Assembly (NCBI GenBank): GCA_964036045.1
Contig: OZ038385.1
Coordinates: 38,294,808 to 38,358,807 of the forward strand
Reading direction: 5' to 3'
DNA length: 64,000 bases
Source: Eutreptiella sp. 'Long Island Sound 2002'
Lineage: Eukaryota; Euglenozoa; Euglenophyceae; Eutreptiales; Eutreptiaceae
Every line of letters starts with the position of its first letter. Position 1 is the stretch's first letter. A program made the position numbers and the translations under genes. The notes below the pieces were generated by a model. That model ran no database searches. It saw only the letters and a list, made by a program, of their open reading frames with translations, and was not told where the DNA came from. Shown one piece after another: positions 55,561 through 64,000 of the stretch.

Positions 55561-56335
55561 ACACCCTTGCCAACTCCGTGTGCACAAAGTGGGAGCAATC
55601 AATACGGCTACATGACCCCCGCCTTCTCTTGGTCCCAGAAGTGGGCAGCAATCAATGTGGTTACATAGCCCTTGCCTTCTAAGAGTCCCCAAAGGGGGAA
55701 GCTGCGGAAGCAGGTAAACAACCACTACCTCCACCGAGCAATCATCGTGGCTACATAATAGAGGAATCAATGTTGCTGCATAACAGTAACTTTTGCAGGA
55801 TCCCCTAGGTGGGGAGCAATGAATTTGGCCGCATAAACCTCGCCGCGTTCGCTTCCTCGGAAAGGGGGGGCAATCACCGCGGCTGCATGACCCCTACCTC
55901 CTGAAAATACCGAAAGTTGGGAGCAAGCAATGTGGCTACATAAACCGCTACTTTCTTGAGGTCCTCAAAGGGTTGAAGCAAGCAGTATTGCTACTTAGTC
56001 CCTTCCATCTCAGGATCCCCACATCGGTGAGCAATCGATGTGGCTACATAACGACTACTGACTAGGGTACCCAAAGTGGGTAGGAATCAATGTTGCTACA
56101 TAATCCTTGCCTTCTCCGTGTGCCCGAAATGGGAGCAATCAATACGGCTACATGACCCCCGCCTTCTCCTAGTCCCAGAAGTGGGCAGCAATCAATGTGG
56201 TTACATAGCCCTTGCCTTCTCAGAGTCCCCAAAGGGGGAAGCTGCGGAAGCAGGTAAACAACCACTGCGTCCTCGCGCTTCCCAAAGAGCGGAGCAATCG
56301 TCGTGGCTACATAACCGGGGGGGGGGGGGGGCTGT
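55561..56335 (+). repeat. 53-bp satellite with a 540-bp-spaced duplication
   Basis: Degenerate 53-bp units on the plus strand. The stretch 55,591-55,722 recurs at 56,131-56,262 with few changes, including the odd segment AAGCTGCGGAAGCAGG, so a block of about 540 bases was duplicated within the array. The array ends at a 14-G run. Confidence 0.75.
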
Positions 56336-56580
56336 GTGACAGCCCCCGCCCCTTGCAACCCCCCCCCTGTTCGGGGCAAAATTTTTCCACTGTACGGGCC
56401 ACTGTGCGGGGCGGACCTTTTTTGGTAAAAAACCCTCAGCAGGGCATTGCCTGGTGACCCCAATCACCAAAATATGTTCAGAATCTATACCACCAATAAG
56501 CCATATGTCATCAGAGACATGTCATACCCGAGTCGGTACATGCATGCGAACACAGCTGAGGGGTCCTAAGTTCAACATCT

Positions 56581-56830
56581 GCTTCAGGCACTTTTTCTGG
56601 AGCTTCTGGCGCTTTTTCTGGCGCTTTTTCAGCATTACAAGTGCACATGACATGCATTGAACACAATCACAAACAACAACAAAAAAGCTGGGTACTTTTC
56701 TGGCGCTTTTTCTGGCGCTTTTTCTGGCGCTTTTTCTGGCGCTTTTTCTGGCGCTTTTTCAGCATTACAAGTGCACATGACATGCATTGGACACAATCAC
56801 AAACAACAAAAAAAAAGCTGGGTACCACAA
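56581..56830 (+). repeat. TGGCGCTTTTTC tandem repeat and its duplicated flank
   Basis: TGGCGCTTTTTC units occur in two blocks (56,607-56,632 and 56,700-56,760; seven in all). Each block is followed by the same roughly 70 bases from AGCATTACAAGTGCACATG to AAAAAAGCTGGGTAC. The whole is a short, recent-looking tandem duplication. Confidence 0.85.
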
Positions 56831-57099
56831 ATCTTTGAATCCAGCCACTCGCCGGCTGGGCAGTTGCAGCATTCTTGGAGTGGCATACATTACAAGGCAT
56901 AGTCTGGTCAAGAGCATAGGGGAGGGCAGGAAAAAGAGACAAATGGGTGCCTAATATTGCCTATTTCTGTGCTATGGTTCTGAGAACCCACTGTACGGGC
57001 CACTGTTCGGGGCTGTACGGGAAATACGGGATTCCCGTACGGGGGGTGGGTTGCCCTTGGGGTCGAGTCCTAGCCGGGAGCAGCCCCCGTGCCTGTGGG

Positions 57100-57190
57100 T
57101 CGGTTTCAGGGAGGTCACATGGCTCAGCTGTCGTAGCACACGATGCCTGACCAAGAGGTACCGAGTTCGAGTCCCAGAGGAGGCAACAGT
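57100..57190 (+). repeat. tRNA-like (SINE-type) sequence with A and B boxes
   Basis: TGGCTCAGCTGT at about 57,120 resembles a pol III A box and GAGTTCGAGTCCC at about 57,165 a B box, with spacing close to that of tRNA genes. The cloverleaf does not pair well in the acceptor or anticodon stem, so a tRNA-derived SINE is more likely than a working tRNA. It lies downstream of the adenylation-domain exons on the opposite strand. Confidence 0.4.
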
Positions 57191-57329
57191 AACACGGCTA
57201 CGCCATCCCAGGCGTTAGGGCGCCCTCGGTGACCCCGCGAGCTGAGAGGGACTGATAAGGGGTTCGCTAGTCTTCTACCCCCACCACTGCCCTTGTGGTG
57301 TGCAAGCCCCCCAACTGCCGGGCTAGGAC

Positions 57330-60111
57330 CTGGTAAGGCTCCTCTTCCTCATCCAACAGCCAACACTGCCATCCGGAGACGGGGCGCCCAATGGGCGTAG
57401 AGTACAGTTTATCGGACAGGGCAAGCTCCTCCTTCGTGACGCGGTGGACGGTGGTCACGAAGCAGTTCTCGGTCGGGGCGAACGAGTTGACAAACTGCAG
57501 GTTTGGAAGGGACCGATGGGCCAGCTGTGCGGCTGGTAACTGGTAGGCAGCGCCAATGCAGCTCCACACGCGGAGAGACTGGAGGCGAAACCAGAGATTG
57601 CTGACGTCTAAGTAGTTCACTGCTGCAGTAAAGATCAGGGGCACGCACTCAACCCAGGTGACCTGCAGACAGGAGAGAAGGGGCGGGAGGGGAAGCCCAA
57701 CCTTCGGTTGTCTGGTCTCACAGCCGCCCAGACTGCTGACGATTCCTGAACCCGACGAAGGCGCTCGTGAGTGGAAGAAACCGCCGTGCCTGTGGGGGGG
57801 GGGGGATGCAGGGCACAGGGGTACGGCACAGTGGCACACCTTTGTTCTTCTTCTCCAACCGGAGGCAGTCCTTCTGCATGTGGGAGGGGGAGGGGGGGGG
57901 GGGTTGCGCGTGTGCTCCGGACCCCAGCAGTGGGACAGGGGGGTCCCACCCGGAGACCCGGTGATGGAGATGGTGGGTCCGGTGACCCTCGGCCTCCGAC
58001 AGCCCACAACTGTACCCCCGAGGGGCTGCACGGGGCTATGCCCGGGATGAGTGCTCCTCGGTGGCCCCACAGGGGCACTGGGGGTGCGGCACAGAGCCCA
58101 ATGTTTGCTTCGGCGCGTTCGGCGCGAAGCTTACAATTTGTGACCCAGACCATAGGGGGACCCTGGGAGGAGGGGTGTTGCAGCCACACACACACACACA
58201 CACACAGCCCTCCCCCCCTGACCTCCTCCCACGTGGGGATGCGACACCAGCCAGACCCGCCCGCCCCCCTTCAGACCCCCCCCTACCCCCCCCCCCCCCC
58301 CTGTGTGACATTCCGTCGGGTTGTTGCTCCTTTACGGGGCCCTGGACAGTCACCCGTTCTTCCCTTCGCATGTTGCGTCGGGTCGCTGCGTTCTGTCGGC
58401 CGCTGCGGCCGGTGCTCCTGCTGGTGTCGTTTCCGCGTTCGCGGAGCCCAGTAGTTGGTGTGCCGGGGCTGTGCTGGACGTGGCAGCGTGTGCCGTTTGC
58501 GCGTCAGCGGCGCCCAATAGTTCCCCTCCCCCCCTGCCCTCCTCCCACGTGGGGATGCGACACCAGCCAGACCCCAGACCCTTCCGACCGGCAGCGTAAC
58601 GGTCTCTGTGCTCTGTGCAGCGCCACCTGTGCCCCTCTGGGACAGTCAGAGAGCGCAGGTACCGGGGATTGCTGTTCCCATATGTTCATGTGCAAAGGCG
58701 GCAGCGATGAAAGGGTGGGGGGGGGGGGGTGCGAATCAAGGGAGGCCCAGCGGGCAGACCGTGGCAGAGCGCAGCACACCTGATGGCGGTAGAAGAGCTC
58801 CGTGAGCAGATCCATGTCTGACAGGGCCTGGGCGGGGACCGTGACCACATGCCCCCCGAAGGAGAGGAAACAGTAGACGTCCCGCAGGTGCAGGTCGAAG
58901 CTGCAGTCCGCCACCTGGAGCACCACGTCGTCCTTGCGGCACAGGCCGGACCCCAGCAGCGTCATGTGCGTGTGCCAGTCCACACTACCTGGGCACGGAA
59001 AATGAAGGAGAAACAACCAAACCAAGCAGCAGGACTGAGTGCAACAACAAACGGGTGTGGCTGCAGGACGAAGGACGCAACAGCAGACGAGACGTGGACG
59101 TGGTATCCCAAAAGCAGGAGGTGGGTGTGTGGAAGAGAGTAAAACAGGAAAGTAAACCAGAGGGTCAGGCTGTGGTTCCAGGCCATCACAAAATGTGGGT
59201 GTAGTACAAAGCAGGCGGGAAACGTGAGAGCAAATACAAGGAGGCAGGAACGGGGGCTGGGGTGTGTGTCTGGTCTGCTGGATATATACTTCGTGCCGTT
59301 TTACCATTGCCACACACACCACACACCCGCACTTCCTGTGTACACTATGAGATACAGCCCCGTCCTATCCCCCGCGCACACTAAGTGTAAAGCCAGCAGG
59401 AATGGGGGTGTACAGTGGGGTGAGCCAAATTCAGGTGAGCTCAGGGAAGGTGCAAGTGCATCATTTGGTAGACTTACCCTTGTTAACGCTGCCACCTCCC
59501 AGGAGCTACTATTGTACCCACTGAGAGGCACATAACTTCCAAAAAGGAGGATGAGTGGGGGTGGCACACGGGGGGTGGGGGATTTCGTGCGTGGACACGT
59601 CCGCAGGGGCAAATTTCGCAGCGGGAAATTTCGTGGGGGGCACTGAAAAAGCCGTGGGAAATTGCGCAGAACATCTCAAGTGTAGTGCTGCGCATGGGCC
59701 CAAAACTGCAGGGTCAATGTTGCCAAAGGGGGAAAAAGAGTGCCTCAGATGCCTCCAATGCCTCCCTCCCCGTCCGGTGCCATCCACACGCCCGTAGACA
59801 GACCTTGTGTGTGCGTCACGCACTTGGGCTGCCCAGTGGACCCGCTCGTGTGGATGAAATAGGCATAGTCGGACGGTTGGGCAGGGGACAGCAGAGCCTC
59901 CAGGGCCTCATGGATGGCGTGCAATTGGCTGGGCAGCGCCGAGCAGTCGATGCCAGAAAGCGGTTGGTCGTGTGCGTCGAGGGGGACGATGAGCACCCCG
60001 TCCGGAATGGCCTCTGCCGGCCACTGGGCCAAGATCTCGGGCTCCGTCAGCAGCACTCGGGAGCCGGTGTTCTCCATGATGAACTTCTTCCTGAAGTTGT
60101 GTTGGAGGGTT
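57330..60111 (-). CDS. Adenylate-forming (NRPS-type A) domain gene, three central exons
   Basis: Minus-strand exons 59,804-60,111, 58,780-58,988 and 57,330-57,662 join in phase (CAA G|GT, then CAG|GTC) into about 283 codons without a stop. Exon 1 holds the A3 phosphate-binding loop, FIHTSGSTGQPKCV. Exon 2 holds DDVVLQVADCSFDLHLRD (A4 region, with the FD whose Asp contacts the amino group in amino-acid-activating domains) and a YRHQV ending. Exon 3 starts TWVECVPLIF and holds the A5 motif as NSFAPTENC, then PIGRPVSGWQCWLLD. The enzyme class activates a carboxylic acid, usually an amino acid, with ATP. Departures are Cys for Gly after TGxPK and Ala for Gly in the NxYGPTE motif. The N-terminal A1-A2 and C-terminal A7-A10 exons were not found, nor any carrier or condensation domain. 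Donors and acceptors are canonical. The 1.1-kb intron before exon 3 carries a CA microsatellite and a 36-base block (CTCCTCCCACGTGGGGATGC...) present twice. Confidence 0.75.
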
Positions 60112-60563
60112 CTGGGGTGGGCTTGTGTGTTGGGGGAAGGGGGGCACAGAAGGTCACAATACGTTCCGCACAGCCTTGCCCCCCCCCCCCTTCGACCCCC
60201 CTGGAAGCAATCATGATTCACACTGCATCTGTTTGTGGGTTCTTGGTATGCTATGTACAGCTCCGCGCAATGGAGAAATATCTGTTGTGTAGGCATATAG
60301 CCAATGAGGGATTACTTGCACCGCAAGCACAGCGTCAGGGGTCATCGATATTGTTAGTTTCGGACATAGGGATGATTCGCCTACTTTTGGGGGGTCCTAA
60401 AAGGGGGGGGGGGTTATTTAAAAAATGACACCTAAAATTTGACCCTTGGAAAAAAGGGGGGTTTTTCTCTATTGTAGTAAAAGTTGGACGTAAACCGGCA
60501 AATTTGGACGAAAAATTAGACAAAAGTGGTTTGCACCCAATGTTCTATGCAACATACTCAAGG

Positions 60564-60672
60564 CAAGGACGCGGTGGCCTAAGGGGTAAGCATTTAGGAA
60601 GCGGGCTCCTCCACTCTAAGCCCTCACCACGCTGCAGAGCTGGTGCCTAACGCCGCCCACACCCCCTGCCAG
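60564..60672 (+). repeat. tRNA-headed repeat, copy 1
   Basis: Starts GGACGCGGTGGCCTAAGGGG, resembling the 5' half and A box of a tRNA, then a CTCCACTCTA segment, and ends CCCACACCCCCTGCC. It matches 62,853-62,960 in head and tail with a variable middle. No B box is obvious. Confidence 0.55.
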
Positions 60673-60846
60673 GAGGGGGGCCGTTTCCTCAATGGCATCG
60701 GCCATGCAGCCCACGGCCCCAAACAGACTGCATGCATTGGCCACACATCTTGTAGTACATCAAGAAGTGCAATGGCAGATCCTTCCAGGGCTAGGCATGG
60801 CCCCATACCCCCACAACGACCGTTTCCGGTGTACTTCATTTGAACA

Positions 60847-61534
60847 TTACCGGATTCCATCAGCAGCTGATCCTCCAAGGGCTAGGCATGGCATGCGGAA
60901 CTTGCATGTGTGAAGCATGAAGGCACACTTTGTACAACCATCTTGCCCACAACGACAATAGGCGGCACGTTCCTTTGCGTCAGCCTTGATGCCATGGTTC
61001 ACAAGGTCCTCAATACACTTGAAGTGCACCAAGAAGACCCCGGGCCGGGGAAGACGCTTGGACCCGTGCACGTCAATGTAGAACGTATTCCCATGGTGAT
61101 GACCAAATGCAACGCAGTGATCGCCGTACTGCAGCACATGCATCACATAAATGCCCTCATCATGGGTAGCCGTCAATTCCGCTGTGATGGTTTGCATCGT
61201 ATCGCACCATTGTACTTGTTGTTGTGTCGCTTTGAGGTCGTTCCACTTCAATACCCTCTGAACGTCTTGGACTTAAATAATAGTTGTGCCTTGTGCAGCA
61301 CCCCAAAGGCCTGCAGCTGCACTAGCAATACATGGCCCACGGAGGAGACCAAATTGTGTAAGGGGGAGGGTGCCTGACGCAGCACCAGCGGCCAACAAGA
61401 GGGATGATGTGGCCAGACCCATGCGAGCCCCAAAAACATCCAAGGAGTCCACATTGTACTGGTATGCGATAGCGCGGCAACGTATGTCCCCAACAAGAAA
61501 AGAGTGCAATTCATTATGATTCATTGAACTAAGT
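60847..61534 (-). pseudogene. Broken gene with in-frame TAA, unknown family
   Basis: After the 3' splice-like TTCAACTTAG at 61,535 the frame reads SMNHNELHSFLVGDIRCRAI and continues to TAA at 61,273-61,275, then goes on in the same frame (VQRVLKWNDLKATQQQVQWC) to the stop at 60,847. A well-formed segment is HDEGIYVMHVLQYGDHCVAF, then GNTFYIDVHGSKRLPRPGVF, then a Cys cluster YCRCGQDGCTKC. The order His, ... Asp-xHG loosely recalls papain-like folds, but no Cys nucleophile was identified, so no activity is claimed. Lies next to the adenylation-domain gene, same strand; relation unknown. Confidence 0.45.
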
Positions 61535-61599
61535 TGAATTGCAAAACTGAAATGCATATGCAACATGATGCAAAGGAAGATACAAGAGTACAAATAGGG

Positions 61600-62100
61600 T
61601 CGCCTATTAAGGGTTTACCATTGTCAACACCGCCACCTAGCTCTTAGCTGAGAAAAAAAGGGGGGGTTTTGTTGATGCGCATAATGTCAGTTTTCATTAG
61701 TTTCGGGGGCTTGGAAAAAACCGGGGGGTTTGCCCAAACCATCGTGATGTCCAACAATCCCAAAGTCGATGACCCCTGCACAGCGTAATGTGTTGGAACA
61801 AACCGTGGGGAAAGGGTAATTTCTTGCTTCCTTGGTTACTCGATGCTCACGCACTGCCCACACCCTCGGGGGCGGAGAGGAGGGTGGCAGGCACTCTATC
61901 ACCAATTGATCTGGTGGAGGTGACAGTGATGCCCACAAGAAGCCATGAAAGAGACGTGGGTGAAACTCTAAATCGGTTGACGTCCTACTGCCCATAACCG
62001 ACAAACCACCACCCATGTAGCGACCACAACACCAGGGCGTAGGGGCCGCATGGCCCCGTGGGGCCAGTACTGAATGCTTGCAGCTCGAAGCTCCGAGCGG
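61600..62100. other. No supportable gene
   Basis: A minus-strand frame (61,687-62,133) is open but Pro/His-rich with no splice signals or motif. Nothing else was seen apart from G runs near 61,665 and 61,720. Confidence 0.4.
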
Positions 62101-62126
62101 GAGGCCACGTGCCCTGGCAACACCTA

Positions 62127-62209
62127 TTGCCATCCGAAACGGCCCCTCCTTCTCAAAATTGAACCCCGCGGCCCCTGTTTGCTATTCAAAATAAATGTGC
62201 CCTGGCCAA
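62127..62209 (+). repeat. GGCCCCTCC...AAAATTGAACCCCG repeat, copy 1
   Basis: Matches 62,490-62,572 with substitutions and one 3-base gap (GCCATCCRAAMCGGCCCCTC, then TCAAAATTGAACCCCG). Both copies lie upstream of T/A-rich sequence and a GGCCAA motif. Confidence 0.7.
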
Positions 62210-62489
62210 CACGCAAAAAAAAAATGATGCAGACATTTTGGGGTAAATGGCCTCCAAAATGAGACACAGATGCTAAGGCACAAGCACACCGTACCAAACC
62301 ATGCCATGCCATGCGAGCCATGCCTCGCCTTGGCTTGGCTTGGCTTGGTGAGGCGAGCGTGCGTGTTTGTGGGGGAAAATGCTATAATCGGTGTTTGTCT
62401 GGGGTAGACCATTTGGCGTTCGGTTAAGCGTGGAGAAAGGTGCTGCATCCAAATGCATCCAAACCCTCTCAAACATGTGTTGACCCCAA

Positions 62490-62572
62490 CTGCCATCCAA
62501 ACCGGCCCCTCCTCAAAATTGAACCCCGTAGCCCCTATTTTTTATTCAACCATAATTATGCCGTGGCCAAGA
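62490..62572 (+). repeat. GGCCCCTCC...AAAATTGAACCCCG repeat, copy 2
   Basis: Second copy of the 62,127 repeat, 363 bases downstream. It is followed by an 18-G run near 62,583-62,600. Confidence 0.7.
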
Positions 62573-62852
62573 TGTACGTGCCGGGGGGGGGGGGGGGGGG
62601 CGTTTTTGCGAAATGTGAAGTCATGGGGTTTTGCCTAAAGTTGGCCACTTCGAAAAAGGGGGGGGGGTTTACCCCTTTTGCGCGCAACTGAAATTTTCCA
62701 AAACGCGCCGCGGGGGGTTACCTCGGATGTGCACAAGTGTGTATTTGTCCATTTCTTGGGCATGCAGAAGGAAATTTGGGGGTGTCTTGCTTCAAAAGTG
62801 ACGGATCTTTGCATGCTTACTGGATGCTGCTGTTTCACATATCAGGTGTGGC

Positions 62853-62960
62853 AGGGACGCGGTGGCCTAAGGGGTTAGCATACAACAACGGAGGCCTCCA
62901 CTCTACCTCCTCACCAATGCAATGGTGGTTGTAGCCGCCCACACCCCCTGCCGGGGGGGG
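62853..62960 (+). repeat. tRNA-headed repeat, copy 2
   Basis: Starts GGGACGCGGTGGCCTAAGGG with GGTTAGCA following, the better A-box match of the two copies, and ends in CCCACACCCCCTGCC. Copy 1 is at 60,564. Confidence 0.55.
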
Positions 62961-63039
62961 GCATGGACGATTTCTCTTCGGCGCAGCCCAACACCGAAGA
63001 GGGTGCCTCACAGGGTGCCCAATCCTGCAAGACGTACGT

Positions 63040-63200
63040 TTCGTCAGGTTTCGCGTTTCGCGTCACCGCTTCATGGGGTGCCCAGTCCCACAATACAGTC
63101 GTTTCGAATCGTTTCGCATTTCGGATCACCGCTTCATGGGGTGCCCAATCCCACAATGCGGTCGTTTTGAGTCTTTTCGTGTTTCACGGGGTGCCCAATC
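63040..63200 (+). repeat. 63-bp tandem repeat with GTTTCG motifs
   Basis: Two full units and a partial third, with CACCGCTTCATGGGGTGCCC at 63,064 and again 63 bases later. TTTCG pentamers fill the rest. 63 is a multiple of three, so an open frame persists across the units, but no start or family is apparent. Confidence 0.75.
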
Positions 63201-63611
63201 GCGGAACTTCGGTTGTGCCAAATGCAAGTACATCGTCTGCCACGCTATGGTTGTGTGTTGTTGTGTGTCTCGCGGCAATGCGCGGAACCGCATGCACTTC
63301 GCACCCCCCCCAAAACAAAAACTCCCTAGCGGTAACACCCATCTAGCACTTTCACTTCAATCTCCATTTCCTCAAGGCACCGCTTGCACTGCGTTGGTCC
63401 CAAGCCCCCCGCCATAGCGTAATGTCTTATGCACCTGCTTGTGCACCTCACGTCATCTTCTACTTCCACTGCCTTTTCGAGTCGCTACTCGACTTCCATT
63501 CTGGTGCTTGTCGCTTCTGTGCCACCGAAGCTGCCAAGGGTGCCTTCCCACTTTTCACTTGCTTGCCTTGCCCGCGGGGTTGCCTGGCGGTCTTCTTGTA
63601 CATTTTCTTGT

Positions 63612-64000
63612 GCCCCTTCAGAAGTGGCCCACAAGTGGGCAACGTGGCTACATAACCCCTGCCGCCTAGGGGGCCCCCACCGCTTCAAAGCGGGGGGCAA
63701 AATCAGAGGTGGCCCACAAGTGGGCAAGGTGGCTACATAACCCCGGCCGCCTAGGGGGACCCCAGCGCTTCAGAGCGGGGGGCAGAATCAGAAGTGGCCC
63801 ACAAGTGGGCAACGTGGCTACATAACCCCTGCCGCCTGGGGGGTCCCCACCGCTTCAAAGCGGGGGGCAAAATCAGAGGTGGCCCACAAGTGGGCAAGGT
63901 GGCTACATAACCCCGGCCGCCTAGGGGGACCCCAGCGCTTCAGAGCGGGGGGCAGAATCAGAAGTGGCCCACAAGTGGGCAACGTGGCTACATAACCCCT
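63612..64000 (+). repeat. 85-bp satellite array, third occurrence, runs off the window
   Basis: Units repeat every 85 bases (marker at 63,698, 63,783, 63,868, 63,953). Here two versions alternate strictly (AAAATCAGAGGTGG with GGCAAGGTGG and CCCCGGCC; AGAATCAGAAGTGG with GGCAACGTGG and CCCCTGCC), giving a 170-bp dimer. The array starts abruptly after CCCCTTCAG at 63,620. Confidence 0.95.

Noticed and set aside
56667-56942. Minus-strand ORF with KKRQKKRQKKRQ repeats
   Set aside because: It is the reverse translation of the 12-base TGGCGCTTTTTC tandem repeat; no start context or domain.
57105-57180. A functional tRNA gene
   Set aside because: The A and B boxes are present but the acceptor and anticodon stems do not pair, so a tRNA-derived repeat is the better call.
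57771-58783. Long plus-strand ORFs opposite the adenylation exons
   Set aside because: They are Gly/Pro/Arg-rich shadows covering the GC-rich intron; the minus strand has motifs and phased splice sites.
5710-61275. A variant genetic code with TAG (or TAA) as Gln
   Set aside because: The intact 512-codon ORF and the phased exons of the adenylation and 16.7-kb genes contain no in-frame TAG or TAA, and all three stops are found inside decayed genes. Kept only as an alternative reading of the TAG bias.
60847-61534. A papain-like protease
   Set aside because: The His and Asp/His-Gly spacing is suggestive, but no nucleophilic Cys in the right context was seen, so no enzymatic call is made.

Overview
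The window looks like repeat-rich nuclear DNA from a eukaryote. Coding is split into short exons with GT-AG introns whose phases fit, there are no bacterial-style operons, and the transposase families seen (hAT, piggyBac) are of eukaryotic type. The lineage cannot be named from sequence alone; a protist or alga with a large, repeat-laden genome is a guess. No rRNA, complete tRNA gene, CRISPR array or bacterial gene was seen.

Region 1 (about 1-31,100) is a patchwork of transposable elements inserted among, or carrying, split genes. It holds a 4.75-kb element with terminal inverted repeats (3,751-8,500; an intact 512-codon ORF plus a broken second gene), a broken SAP/zinc-knuckle gag-like gene (8.8-10.0 kb), a small hAT remnant (10.35-11.8 kb), a 381-bp hairpin repeat present twice (14.1 and 16.9 kb), a three-exon gene whose splice phases agree (16.7-18.2 kb), a decayed piggyBac transposase (19.4-20.9 kb), a second TIR element of 4.9 kb (22,111-27,012) and the zinc finger of another piggyBac (27.6 kb). 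The non-coding parts of these units are filled with short palindromic motifs that differ from unit to unit: GGAAGG/CCTTCC, GGTTAC/GTAACC, CTAG or ACGT.

Region 2 (about 32,000-56,300) is mostly a degenerate 53-bp satellite that changes strand several times. Inside it is a head-to-tail duplication of about 10.48 kb (34,211-44,687 and 44,688 to about 55,083), nearly identical between copies. Each copy carries an unrelated TCTAGACAACTT repeat block, a small gene-like block, a broken small gene and an 85-bp satellite array that appears to derive from the 53-bp one. The 85-bp array returns at 63,612 and runs off the end of the window.

Region 3 (about 56,300-63,600) contains the best functional call: three minus-strand exons of an adenylate-forming (NRPS-type A) domain at 57,330-60,111, followed by another broken gene and several repeats.

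Many gene-like blocks carry single in-frame stops (mostly TAG) or one-base frame changes. Decay of mobile elements is the simplest reading; assembly indels at homopolymers could explain some of the frame changes. All calls rest on reading the sequence by eye.
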